From assembly GCF_009857505.1 (NCBI RefSeq), contig NZ_WWCP01000014.1:62001-126000 (forward strand): DNA of 64,000 bases, written 5' to 3'. Source of the DNA: Duganella lactea (GTDB lineage Bacteria; Pseudomonadota; Gammaproteobacteria; Burkholderiales; Burkholderiaceae_D). Made by a program: the position numbers and the translations under genes. Positions within the stretch are counted from its first letter, which is position 1, and each line of letters starts with the position of its first letter. Shown here one piece after another: positions 30,303 to 38,046 of this stretch. Below the pieces are notes generated by a model. The model did no database searches, was not told the DNA's origin, and worked only from the letters and a program-made list of their open reading frames with translations.

Positions 30303-31727
30303 ATGAAGTCCACATCGTTACTGCTATTGACACTGCTGCAGCTACCCACCGCCGCGACGGCACAGGAGCCGGTGGTCGAAGTGGAGGAAGAGATTTATGC
30401 CTACGTGCCAGCCAACAACGGCGCAACACCGATGTGGGATTCCGGCTCAAGCAATCTGGTACGGATCGGCGAGCAGGTCTTTGCCAGTGGCCTCGACACG
30501 CTTCCCGGCATGGCGCCACCGAACAACACCCAATGCCGGTTGTGGCGACGCAGCTCCCTCGGCTGGCGTGCCGACCCACCGGACCCCTCCGGCCGCACGC
30601 GCGAGCCCTGTCCTTTAGTCGCTTTCCCCGATCGCCGGCAAATCATGCTTTCAGCCAACCCTGTGCGTGACGATACCCCCGGCGCGCCCGCCGGAGCAAC
30701 CAATCCGGTGATTCGGCAATACACGGCGCGAGGCAAGATGCGTAACCCGACCGCCATTCAGCCGAGGTGGCAGGCGCGCGATCCCGCGCCGGTCTTCAGC
30801 GCAATCTCGTATCGCAGTTTCGCAGGCGATGGCATGAACAACGAGATGATTCTGTTTCAGAACATTGAGTACGACCACGCGGAGTGGGCTTTCCGTGACA
30901 AGCAGGGCCATTGGAACGCGCAAGGACGCCTGTCCTGGCCACTGGATGCGGAACGGAGCGGCAACCCGCCGATCCGGCTGTGCTACCCCAATGTCGCGCT
31001 CGACAAGCGTAGTGTGCATTTCGTGGGCACCGATGACGTGGTCGAGCCCAATCCCGGTTGGCGCTTGGCCAAGCGTGATCTGACCGGCAACACATGGGAT
31101 TACGTGACGCGCCGGCTATACTACGCGTGGACGTCCGATATTACGCAACAGCCCTTCTCTGCCTGGCTGGAGCTGGCGAACCGAGACCGGACCGCCGGCA
31201 GGGTAATCCCGGGAGATCTATGGCTGGCGCCTGACGGCAGCGCGCATATCGCTTGGGAGGAAACCGCCATCGATATGCGTTTGCGGGATAAATTTTTCCC
31301 GGATGAAAAACAGCGCTACGAGTTAAATTACGCCGTCGTGCGCGACGGCAAGCTCGTGTCGAAGACCACCCTGCTTGCCACCGACGAGGGAAAACAAGGA
31401 CCGGTCCCCCATCTGCCGCGTTTTCAGCACACGCAGCAGGGCCGTCTGTTTGTCTTCTTTTACGTCAACGGCACTGATCCCTCCGGCAAGGGGCTGAGGG
31501 AAAACCGGTTGATCGAAATTCTGCCCGACGGCACCGCCGGCCCCATGCTCCATGTGCCATTGAAACATCCACTGAATAACTACATGACGGCGACGGAGCG
31601 GGCTGGCTCGGCCCCGTCCGACACGTTGGATGTGATCGGCACCGAGCCGAGCAATGCGCCAACAATCCGTTATGCGCGTATCCGCCTGCCGGGCACGCCT
31701 AGCGACGGCGAAGCGGAAGGCAGATAA
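30303..31727 (+). CDS. Secreted protein of unknown function, possible beta-propeller
   Basis: The product is 474 residues with a signal peptide ending at TAATAQ (about residue 21). The mature protein is rich in short beta-type segments with Trp and Asp-Gly turns (RIGEQVFASGL, GNTWDYVTRRLYYAW, LWLAPDGSAHIAWEE, TQQGRLFVFFYVNGTD). This is reminiscent of BNR/sialidase-like propellers, though I see no canonical Asp boxes. As the last gene of the biosynthesis operon it may modify or cleave the polymer outside the cell. I do not recognise a named family; function is open. Confidence 0.72.
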   Translation: MKSTSLLLLTLLQLPTAATAQEPVVEVEEEIYAYVPANNGATPMWDSGSSNLVRIGEQVFASGLDTLPGMAPPNNTQCRLWRRSSLGWRADPPDPSGRTREPCPLVAFPDRRQIMLSANPVRDDTPGAPAGATNPVIRQYTARGKMRNPTAIQPRWQARDPAPVFSAISYRSFAGDGMNNEMILFQNIEYDHAEWAFRDKQGHWNAQGRLSWPLDAERSGNPPIRLCYPNVALDKRSVHFVGTDDVVEPNPGWRLAKRDLTGNTWDYVTRRLYYAWTSDITQQPFSAWLELANRDRTAGRVIPGDLWLAPDGSAHIAWEETAIDMRLRDKFFPDEKQRYELNYAVVRDGKLVSKTTLLATDEGKQGPVPHLPRFQHTQQGRLFVFFYVNGTDPSGKGLRENRLIEILPDGTAGPMLHVPLKHPLNNYMTATERAGSAPSDTLDVIGTEPSNAPTIRYARIRLPGTPSDGEAEGR

Positions 31728-31756
31728 CGGCGCATGCTGGCGACCACGACCGTGGT

Positions 31757-32662
31757 TTACTCCAGACTCGTCAAGCCGCATGCGACCGTTACGCTGACCG
31801 CTTCAGCGATCCAAAAATACGCGGTAATTAACCGCACACGCCCCCCATGCCGCAACATGAGCAGACTGATGTGCGTACCATCCCCGTTCAGTGGCGAGGT
31901 ACCGTTGCGCAAGCGCAGGAGCGCGGATGTCGGCACCTCCAGTAGCGGCACCGCCACAAGTAAGGCCGCCACAACCGAACCGCAATAGTGCTCGACCTGC
32001 AGCCAGATGATGACGAGCACGAAGCCGGTACCGAATGAGCCGATGTCGCCCATGAAGATCCGCGCCGGATGCAGATTGAAAATAAGAAAGCCAAACAAGC
32101 CCCCCGCCAAGGCCAGTGGCAGCGGTATCCATGCCATTGCCCCGTTGACAGCTAGGACGGTCACGGCACCCGCGCAGGCGATAAGACAGATGCCGCCAGC
32201 CAAACCATCCATCACATCCAGAAAATTAATGCTGTTGACCAACCACACGGACGTAACGATCGCCAGCAACGTGTCCAGCCAAGCCACGCCTGTGATCGGC
32301 GGCGCACCCACGGCCGCCACGGCGGCGGTCACGGCCACCGCCTGAACCACCATTTGGGATAGCGAGGAAACAGGGGTTCCTATACGGTCCTTGTAGGCAC
32401 CCAGGGCGCAGACCGCGAGTGCCCCACCGGCCAGCAGGCATCCGTTGAACAGGTCGACCGGCAACATGGGGGCGCCGACCATCGTGCCAAGCATAATCGC
32501 CACGCCGCCGAGCAGCGGAATACTCGTCACATGGTTCGGCACGGTCGGGTCCGGTTTTGCGGTGAACCCCAGCTTGGGCGCCGCGTAAATGGCCAGGTTG
32601 CTGACGGCCGCCGCCACCGCCGCTGCGGTCAAGAACAGCAGCGTTAACGCTACCAGATTCAT
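31757..32662 (-). CDS. WecA/MraY-family undecaprenyl-phosphate sugar-1-phosphate transferase
   Basis: This 301-residue protein with about 10 membrane helices would start a lipid-linked glycan from a UDP-HexNAc. Family motifs are PNHVTSIPLLGGVAIMLG (N-terminal), the Mg-binding NSINFLDVMDGLAGG, and HPARIFMGDIGS with the catalytic Asp. DGTHISLLML replaces the usual HRR-type loop. It is the last gene of a four-gene minus-strand operon and overlaps its upstream neighbour by 4 nt. It is a second initiating enzyme, of a different fold from the PglC-type one at 27236. Confidence 0.88.
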   Translation of the reverse strand: MNLVALTLLFLTAAAVAAAVSNLAIYAAPKLGFTAKPDPTVPNHVTSIPLLGGVAIMLGTMVGAPMLPVDLFNGCLLAGGALAVCALGAYKDRIGTPVSSLSQMVVQAVAVTAAVAAVGAPPITGVAWLDTLLAIVTSVWLVNSINFLDVMDGLAGGICLIACAGAVTVLAVNGAMAWIPLPLALAGGLFGFLIFNLHPARIFMGDIGSFGTGFVLVIIWLQVEHYCGSVVAALLVAVPLLEVPTSALLRLRNGTSPLNGDGTHISLLMLRHGGRVRLITAYFWIAEAVSVTVACGLTSLE

Positions 32663-33582
32663 GACCGGCGCGCCAATTGATTCTTGATCAGTGCGGCGAC
32701 GCCATCCCTTGGATGGACTTTAGGCACATAACCGATCATGCGTTGCGCGGCGCCGATGTCAGCCCAGTGGCGATGCTCGACCGGCTTCACCGACGCGTCA
32801 AACCGGCAGCGCACCTCGGGGACGTATTCCCGTATCCACGCGAGCACGTCCAACAACGATGTCGCCATACCGCCGCCGACATTCAATACCGGCACATCCG
32901 TCGAAGCGATCGCCGCCTGCGCGGCCAGTCGGCAGAGCACGGCCAGATCCGACACATGGGCGAGGTCGACTGTCTGCCGGCCTTCACCATGCACCACCAA
33001 CGGCTCTCCCGCTAACGCACGTTCCATCCACGTCGAAACAAAATGCCCTTTGCGGGCGCTCCCCGGTCCAGGACCATACACGGTGAACGGCCGCAGCACA
33101 TAAGAGCGCAAGCCAAAGGCGCTGCCGGCCGCGCGCAGCAGGTCTTCCCCCATCATTTTGCTGGCCGCATACAGGCTGCGCGGCTGCAAAGGAGCCGATT
33201 CGGAGATCGGGCCGCTTTTATCGGCGGCACGATAGACGCTGGCGCTGCTGAGGAAGCAGACCGCCGGTGGCGACGACAACTGGCGGATGGCGTCAATCGC
33301 GTTGACCTGGCCGAGCACATTGGTCTTCCAGCCGTTTTCAGGGTTTTCCGCGCAACCCTTTCCAAGTAGCGCGGCCAGTAGGTAGACGGTATCGCAAGGC
33401 GCAAGCGCCTCTAGTTGCGCGCGATCACGCACGTCGCAGTATATCCACTCTACTGCGGCGGCCAGATGCTGCTGCGGCGCCACCAGGTCCAGAACGCGGA
33501 CCCGATGCCCCTCCGCCAACAGCGATTCGCTGAGTGCAGTACCAATCAGCCCACTGCCCCCTATCAAAGTGATGTCAGCCAC
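32659..33582 (-). CDS. NAD-dependent sugar epimerase/dehydratase (extended SDR)
   Basis: This 307-residue protein has the dinucleotide motif LIGGSGLIGTALSE (6-19) and the active-site Y-x3-K in SLYAASKMMGE, with a Ser-rich FLSSASVY strand before it. The VLRPFTVYGPGPGS segment is typical of sugar-nucleotide epimerases and reductases. It sits between the flavoprotein and WecA-type genes with 8-nt and 4-nt overlaps, so these products are probably made together. The exact substrate cannot be read from sequence. Confidence 0.85.
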   Translation of the reverse strand: MADITLIGGSGLIGTALSESLLAEGHRVRVLDLVAPQQHLAAAVEWIYCDVRDRAQLEALAPCDTVYLLAALLGKGCAENPENGWKTNVLGQVNAIDAIRQLSSPPAVCFLSSASVYRAADKSGPISESAPLQPRSLYAASKMMGEDLLRAAGSAFGLRSYVLRPFTVYGPGPGSARKGHFVSTWMERALAGEPLVVHGEGRQTVDLAHVSDLAVLCRLAAQAAIASTDVPVLNVGGGMATSLLDVLAWIREYVPEVRCRFDASVKPVEHRHWADIGAAQRMIGYVPKVHPRDGVAALIKNQLARRS

Positions 33583-34870
33583 GTTGGCCCCTTTCTTGCG
33601 TCTCTAATATGCGCTGCGCCGCGCGGATGCCGTCGATAAAAGCATCCTCCATCGACAGATAATCCCAGCGGCCATAACGCCCGGTGCTATAGACGCCGAG
33701 CGCCTCAAGCTGGGTGAACAGCGCAGCGAATGCCGGCCGTCCCGGACTACGGTCGAGAACGTAGGCTGGTGAAATCATCAGCTCATCCTCAAAAAGAACC
33801 TTCTCACAAGCGATCATTCCCAACGACTCGGCGTAGCACACGGCCTCGGCGGCGATGTCGGCGGCGGTGCGGCGTGGCGCTGTGCCGACTGGCAACGCGC
33901 ATTCGACTGACAGGCTGGCCGTGCCGGGTGGACAAGTCAGGGGATTAACGTTCGCCGGAAATCCTATCCGGTAGCAGACGAGCGCCGGGTCGGGAATGTA
34001 GAGCCAATGTTCATCGCGCAGCATGCGTCCACGGAACGCCACCCGGATATTCCAGACCGCGGCGCCGCGCAGCGGCACCGCCTGCGGGGCGGCCAAGCCG
34101 CAACAGTCCAACAAAACGGGCAAAGCCTGCGACGAAATTACCTTGTCGAAACGCACCTGACGACGGTCGGTGAGCAGCACGCCATGGTGTGGATCGATGC
34201 TCCGAACAGTCTCGCCAAAGTTGATACGGTCATCAAATGGCTGGGCGATCGCAGCAAAGAGCTCGCCTATCTTGCCCGAGGCGGGATAGGAAAATGTCGC
34301 GTTGTAGCCGATGCCATCGACAGGGCCGGCACAACCGCGCAGCAACAAATCCCGGTCTATGCTGGGGACGAAACGGCCAAGACAGTCCGCAGGCACATCC
34401 GCCAGCGGGACGGTCAACAGTTTTTCGTTGTACGGACGAAAAAACCGCTCGACCAGAGTGGGCCCCCAAGCCGACAAGAGCGCGTCCATCAACGACGCAT
34501 CTTCAGCGGCAGCAGGCATCTCCATGGAGATCTCGCGCAAAATTGCGGCACGGTCGGCCTCGGGGAGCGCCCATAAGTTGTACTGCAACGGATACGGCAC
34601 CAGACGACCATTCATCGCCACCGCGCTCTTGCGCTCAATCAGATCAAGACGGATGCCGCTGGCGTGCACGGCCGCCTGAAACTGCGCGGTGCGCATATGC
34701 AAGAAATGGCCGGTGCGGTCAAACGCAAACCCTGCCTTTTCGTCGGTGCATGCCAGTCCACCGGCGACGGCTTCGCACTCGATGATCTCGAAATCCGCGC
34801 CCGCAGCGGCAAGCGTGCGCGCAGCACCCAACCCGGCGGGGCCAGCGCCAATAATCAACGTGCGCGTCAT
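33575..34870 (-). CDS. FAD-dependent oxidoreductase, UDP-galactopyranose-mutase-like
   Basis: This 431-residue flavoprotein has the FAD motif IIGAGPAGLGAARTLAAAG (6-24), a second FAD contact GGLACTDEKAGFAFDRTGHFLH, and the sequence VPYPLQYNLWALP. That last segment resembles the substrate region of UDP-galactopyranose mutase and related HemY-like proteins in glycan loci. GVYSTGRYGRWDYLSMEDAF closes the FAD site. UGM proper makes UDP-galactofuranose; I would not claim that activity, because many cluster-encoded relatives are uncharacterised. Its stop overlaps the SDR start. Confidence 0.8.
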   Translation of the reverse strand: MTRTLIIGAGPAGLGAARTLAAAGADFEIIECEAVAGGLACTDEKAGFAFDRTGHFLHMRTAQFQAAVHASGIRLDLIERKSAVAMNGRLVPYPLQYNLWALPEADRAAILREISMEMPAAAEDASLMDALLSAWGPTLVERFFRPYNEKLLTVPLADVPADCLGRFVPSIDRDLLLRGCAGPVDGIGYNATFSYPASGKIGELFAAIAQPFDDRINFGETVRSIDPHHGVLLTDRRQVRFDKVISSQALPVLLDCCGLAAPQAVPLRGAAVWNIRVAFRGRMLRDEHWLYIPDPALVCYRIGFPANVNPLTCPPGTASLSVECALPVGTAPRRTAADIAAEAVCYAESLGMIACEKVLFEDELMISPAYVLDRSPGRPAFAALFTQLEALGVYSTGRYGRWDYLSMEDAFIDGIRAAQRILETQERGQRG

Positions 34871-36051
34871 CAGATCAAGACCTTGCGGACTACGGCCGCC
34901 ACCGTGTGGATATCATCCCTTGTCATCGACGGGAAGATAGGCAGCGTTAATATTTCACCAGACAAACGCTCTGTCACGGGCAACTCTATCGAACGAAAAT
35001 CGCGTTCGGCGTACCACGGTTGCCGATGGATCGGGGGATCGAAATGGATGTTGGCGTTGATGCCGCTTGCCCACAGACACCGCAGCATGCGCTCGCGCTG
35101 GCCATCAAGGACGCGCAGAGAGTACATTTGGTAGACATGCCGCACTCCCGGCGCGACCGAGGGCACCACGATGCCAGGCACATCAGCAAGCAGCTCGTCA
35201 TAAAGGCGCGCAGCGCTCCGGCGCAGCTCGTTAAGGGTATCCAATCGGGCTAGTTGCGTTAGCCCAAGTGCGGCAAGCAGATTTGGCATGCGCAAGTTGC
35301 GTCCAGGCATCTCCGCCGCCCGCTCCCATGGCCGATGCACACTACCATTCACCGGCGTGGACGTGCGCAACCCATGCGTTGCGTAGCTGCGTATTTTTGC
35401 CACGAGCGCGGCGTCTCGGCTCAGCACAGCGCCCCCCATGGCGGTAGTAATGGCCTTGGTGGGGTAGAAAGAGAAGCACCCAATGCCGCTCGATCCAGCG
35501 ACGATGCCGTCGCGCGTACCGCCGAGGGTTTCCGCGCAATCCTCGATCAGGAGCAGTCCGTGCTGGTCACACAGCTGTTTGATGCCAGCGATATCCGCAG
35601 GCTGTCCGCCATAATGTGGAACAATCACCGCCTCCGTGCCCGGTCCGATAAGCGTCCGGAGGCTGTCCGCAGTAAGGTTGAACGTAGCTTCATCAATGTC
35701 GGCGAATACCGGAACGGCACCGGCATTGACGACCGCATTGGCCACGGCCACCCAAGTAAAACTTGGAACCACTACCTCACCGCGTATACCGGACACTTGA
35801 AGCACCGCTTCGAGCGCACTGGTACAGGAATTAAGGGTTACGCCATACGGTACCCCCACATAGGATGCTAGCGCCTGCTCCAGGCGCTCGACATGAGGCC
35901 CGTAAGCGATCCAGCCACTGCGTAGCACCTCTTCAACGGCACGAATGTCGTCATCTTCGATGGAGGGCCGACTGAATGGTACTTGAATCGCCGCAGGTGA
36001 AGAATCGCTGGGCAACTTGGGCGGCAGAGGACAATCCGTTGCGGTTGACAT
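34870..36051 (-). CDS. DegT/DnrJ/EryC1-family sugar aminotransferase, second type
   Basis: This 393-residue PLP enzyme begins after a short tail with VPFSRPSIEDDDIRAVEEVLRSGW. The cofactor Asp is in LLIEDCAETLGGTRDG and the imine Lys in GCFSFYPTKAITTAMGGAV. The FYPTK form places it with aminotransferases acting on 4- or 3-keto sugars, distinct from the PglE-type gene. It is the first gene of the minus-strand operon; stop and next start share one base (TGATG), indicating coupling. Donor and product are unknown. Confidence 0.88.
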   Translation of the reverse strand: MSTATDCPLPPKLPSDSSPAAIQVPFSRPSIEDDDIRAVEEVLRSGWIAYGPHVERLEQALASYVGVPYGVTLNSCTSALEAVLQVSGIRGEVVVPSFTWVAVANAVVNAGAVPVFADIDEATFNLTADSLRTLIGPGTEAVIVPHYGGQPADIAGIKQLCDQHGLLLIEDCAETLGGTRDGIVAGSSGIGCFSFYPTKAITTAMGGAVLSRDAALVAKIRSYATHGLRTSTPVNGSVHRPWERAAEMPGRNLRMPNLLAALGLTQLARLDTLNELRRSAARLYDELLADVPGIVVPSVAPGVRHVYQMYSLRVLDGQRERMLRCLWASGINANIHFDPPIHRQPWYAERDFRSIELPVTERLSGEILTLPIFPSMTRDDIHTVAAVVRKVLI

Positions 36052-36187
36052 GGATGGAATACCCTATTTTGGATGGAATTGCTATATTTATACTTTAGTG
36101 TCAATATATCATGCAAAATAGGCATGCAAAAGTTAAACAGAGAAAATAATTTGGCTTCCTCGCCGAAGCTGTCACGATAGGTAGAAG
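36052..36187. other. Low-GC divergent intergenic region
   Basis: These 136 nt between the divergent DegT and GT4 genes are strongly AT-rich. A consensus TTGACA (36099-36104 on the minus strand) is present, but I see no matching -10 box at 16-18 nt. ATGCAAAA occurs twice with a 13-nt period (36111-36118 and 36124-36131). It is probably a promoter region for both directions. Confidence 0.45.
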
Positions 36188-37333
36188 ATGAAGTGCTTAT
36201 TAATTGTTAATGTCATCGACACATTACTTAATTCGCGTGGACCGCTGATAAAAATGATGCTGCAGAATGGTCACACTGTGATGGTCGCCGCTCCTGGCTT
36301 ACGGTTGGATAATCCGGTTGCTCAAACAATAGTGGCCATGGGCGGACAAGTCAGCGACATTCCGTTACGGCGTATCAGCACCAATCCCCTGCAAGATGCG
36401 TTTTTGATGCTGGCCTTATGGCGATTAATGCGGCGCTGGCAGCCGGACTTGATCATCGCTTACACGATTAAACCGATTGTCTACGGTATGCTGGCCGGCC
36501 GGCTGGCGCGCGTGCCACGCCGCTTCGCGCTCGTCACGGGCCTAGGGTACGCTTTCACCCTGAAGACCACTGGCGTTAGCGGCGCACTCAAAGCGCTGGT
36601 ACTACGCCTGTATGGTTTGGCGCTATCAAATGCGCACAAGGTGTTCTTCCAAAACCCTGACGACCGCGCCCTACTTATCTCGCTGGGACTGTTGCCGCGC
36701 GACTTGCCTAACGTGGTGGTGAATGGATCTGGAGTCGATCTAGACTATTACGCGTCGGCGCCGGTGCCTGACGGTGAGCCGCACTTTTTGATGATCGGAC
36801 GTTTTCTTCTAGATAAAGGCATACACGAGTACGTCCAGGCAGCGCGCAACCTACGCCGCAAGCATCCTAAGATCAGCTTTTCTCTCGTCGGCTGGATAGA
36901 CGAAAACCCAGCCGCAATAGCACAAAGCGAACTGAATGACTGGATTGCGCAAGGCGACATCGAGTTTTTGGGGCGCTTGGTCGACGTCCGCCCTGCGATT
37001 TTGAACGCCAGTGTATTTGTGCTGCCGAGTTATGGAGAAGGAACGCCTCGCACCGTGCTCGAAGCGATGTCGATGGGACGTTCCATTATCACCACTGATG
37101 CTCCGGGATGTCGCGAGACGGTTATTGAGGGCAGGAATGGCTTCTTGATCGCAGTGAGATCGGTCACCGAGCTAGAGCGAGCCATGGCGATGTTCATTGA
37201 AAATCCAGCTCTCGCAAAAGTCATGGGACCGGCTTCTCGCCAGATCGCGGAGGAAAAATACGATGTCCACAACGTTAATACAATAATGCTGCGTGAAATG
37301 GGTATGCCGACGGCTCACCCCAAACAAGTTTAA
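36188..37333 (+). CDS. GT4 glycosyltransferase, PglA paralogue with atypical base composition
   Basis: This 381-residue enzyme shows the same landmarks as the PglA-type gene at 26109: YTIKPIVYG, VTGLGYAF, FFQNPDDRALL, VNGSGVDLDYY, LVGWIDENPAAI and the donor loop YGEGTPRTVLEAMSMGR. Its codons are AT-richer: I counted 52 G+C in 36181-36300 against 83 in the equivalent 26101-26220. That points to separate acquisition rather than local duplication. It is transcribed alone, away from the DegT operon, and converges with the LapG-type gene. The likely role is adding a HexNAc to a lipid-linked amino sugar. Confidence 0.88.
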   Translation: MKCLLIVNVIDTLLNSRGPLIKMMLQNGHTVMVAAPGLRLDNPVAQTIVAMGGQVSDIPLRRISTNPLQDAFLMLALWRLMRRWQPDLIIAYTIKPIVYGMLAGRLARVPRRFALVTGLGYAFTLKTTGVSGALKALVLRLYGLALSNAHKVFFQNPDDRALLISLGLLPRDLPNVVVNGSGVDLDYYASAPVPDGEPHFLMIGRFLLDKGIHEYVQAARNLRRKHPKISFSLVGWIDENPAAIAQSELNDWIAQGDIEFLGRLVDVRPAILNASVFVLPSYGEGTPRTVLEAMSMGRSIITTDAPGCRETVIEGRNGFLIAVRSVTELERAMAMFIENPALAKVMGPASRQIAEEKYDVHNVNTIMLREMGMPTAHPKQV

Positions 37334-37343
37334 TCCAAGCGCC

Positions 37344-38045
37344 CTAAAGCCTCTGCTCGCGCACCATCTTTTCCAGCAAATCCTTCCACAGACGCACATT
37401 GGTGGCCGAGCCCTTGTTGACGGCGCCTGACGCCATCCACAGGTCGTCGTCATTGAAGCTGTACACCGGCACCAAGTCGGTGCGCGCTGAGGCTTTCTTG
37501 ATCTCGCCGATGAGGTTATCGAGAATCCACGGCTCGGCATCCGGCGTTGGGTAATATGCCAGCACCATGTGCGTCACACCCAGCCGTATCGCCCTGACGT
37601 AGGTGATGCGCAGCCGCTCGATCGGCACGCCGGCGAACTTCAGCGTCATGTATTTGGCAATGGCGTAGTCCTCGCAGTCACCACCGAACGACCCGACAAA
37701 CTCAACCGGCGTGGCCCAGTAGTCCTCGACATTCCAGTGCTCCTGGTCGGACAGGTACGGTACCTGATTGTAGAAGTCGTTGACCTTGCGCAGCAGCGGC
37801 ATCTCGGCGCGCGCCTCGTTCGGCGCCTCGACCGCCTGTTTGAAGTCGACCGCGAAATTGGTCTTGATGTTGCGTACCACCGTCTGCATGGTCTGCAACC
37901 GCCCCGGCGCCTGGAAACCGAAGCGCCGGGCGGCGTAATCGAGCAGACCGGTGGAGAAATCCACCAGGCCGGTCCAGGCGCCCACCGGCGTCGCGGCCAG
38001 CGCCAGGCAACACGCGATCAGCCGCAGGGTCCGCAATGATCGCAT
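37344..38045 (-). CDS. lapG: LapG-type periplasmic transglutaminase-like cysteine protease
   Basis: This 233-residue protein has an N-terminal signal (LRLIACCLALAATPVGAW). The catalytic triad of the bacterial transglutaminase-like protease family is Cys124 (GGDCEDYAIAKY), His159 (GVTHMVLAYY) and Asp176 (PWILDNL). In Pseudomonas, LapG cuts a giant adhesin from the cell surface unless held by c-di-GMP-bound LapD. A LapD-type gene lies 2.5 kb away on the other strand. No LapA-like adhesin is in the window. It follows the Wzy/WaaL-type gene by 1 nt, so the two are co-transcribed. Confidence 0.9.
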   Translation of the reverse strand: MRSLRTLRLIACCLALAATPVGAWTGLVDFSTGLLDYAARRFGFQAPGRLQTMQTVVRNIKTNFAVDFKQAVEAPNEARAEMPLLRKVNDFYNQVPYLSDQEHWNVEDYWATPVEFVGSFGGDCEDYAIAKYMTLKFAGVPIERLRITYVRAIRLGVTHMVLAYYPTPDAEPWILDNLIGEIKKASARTDLVPVYSFNDDDLWMASGAVNKGSATNVRLWKDLLEKMVREQRL

Positions 38046-38046
38046 G

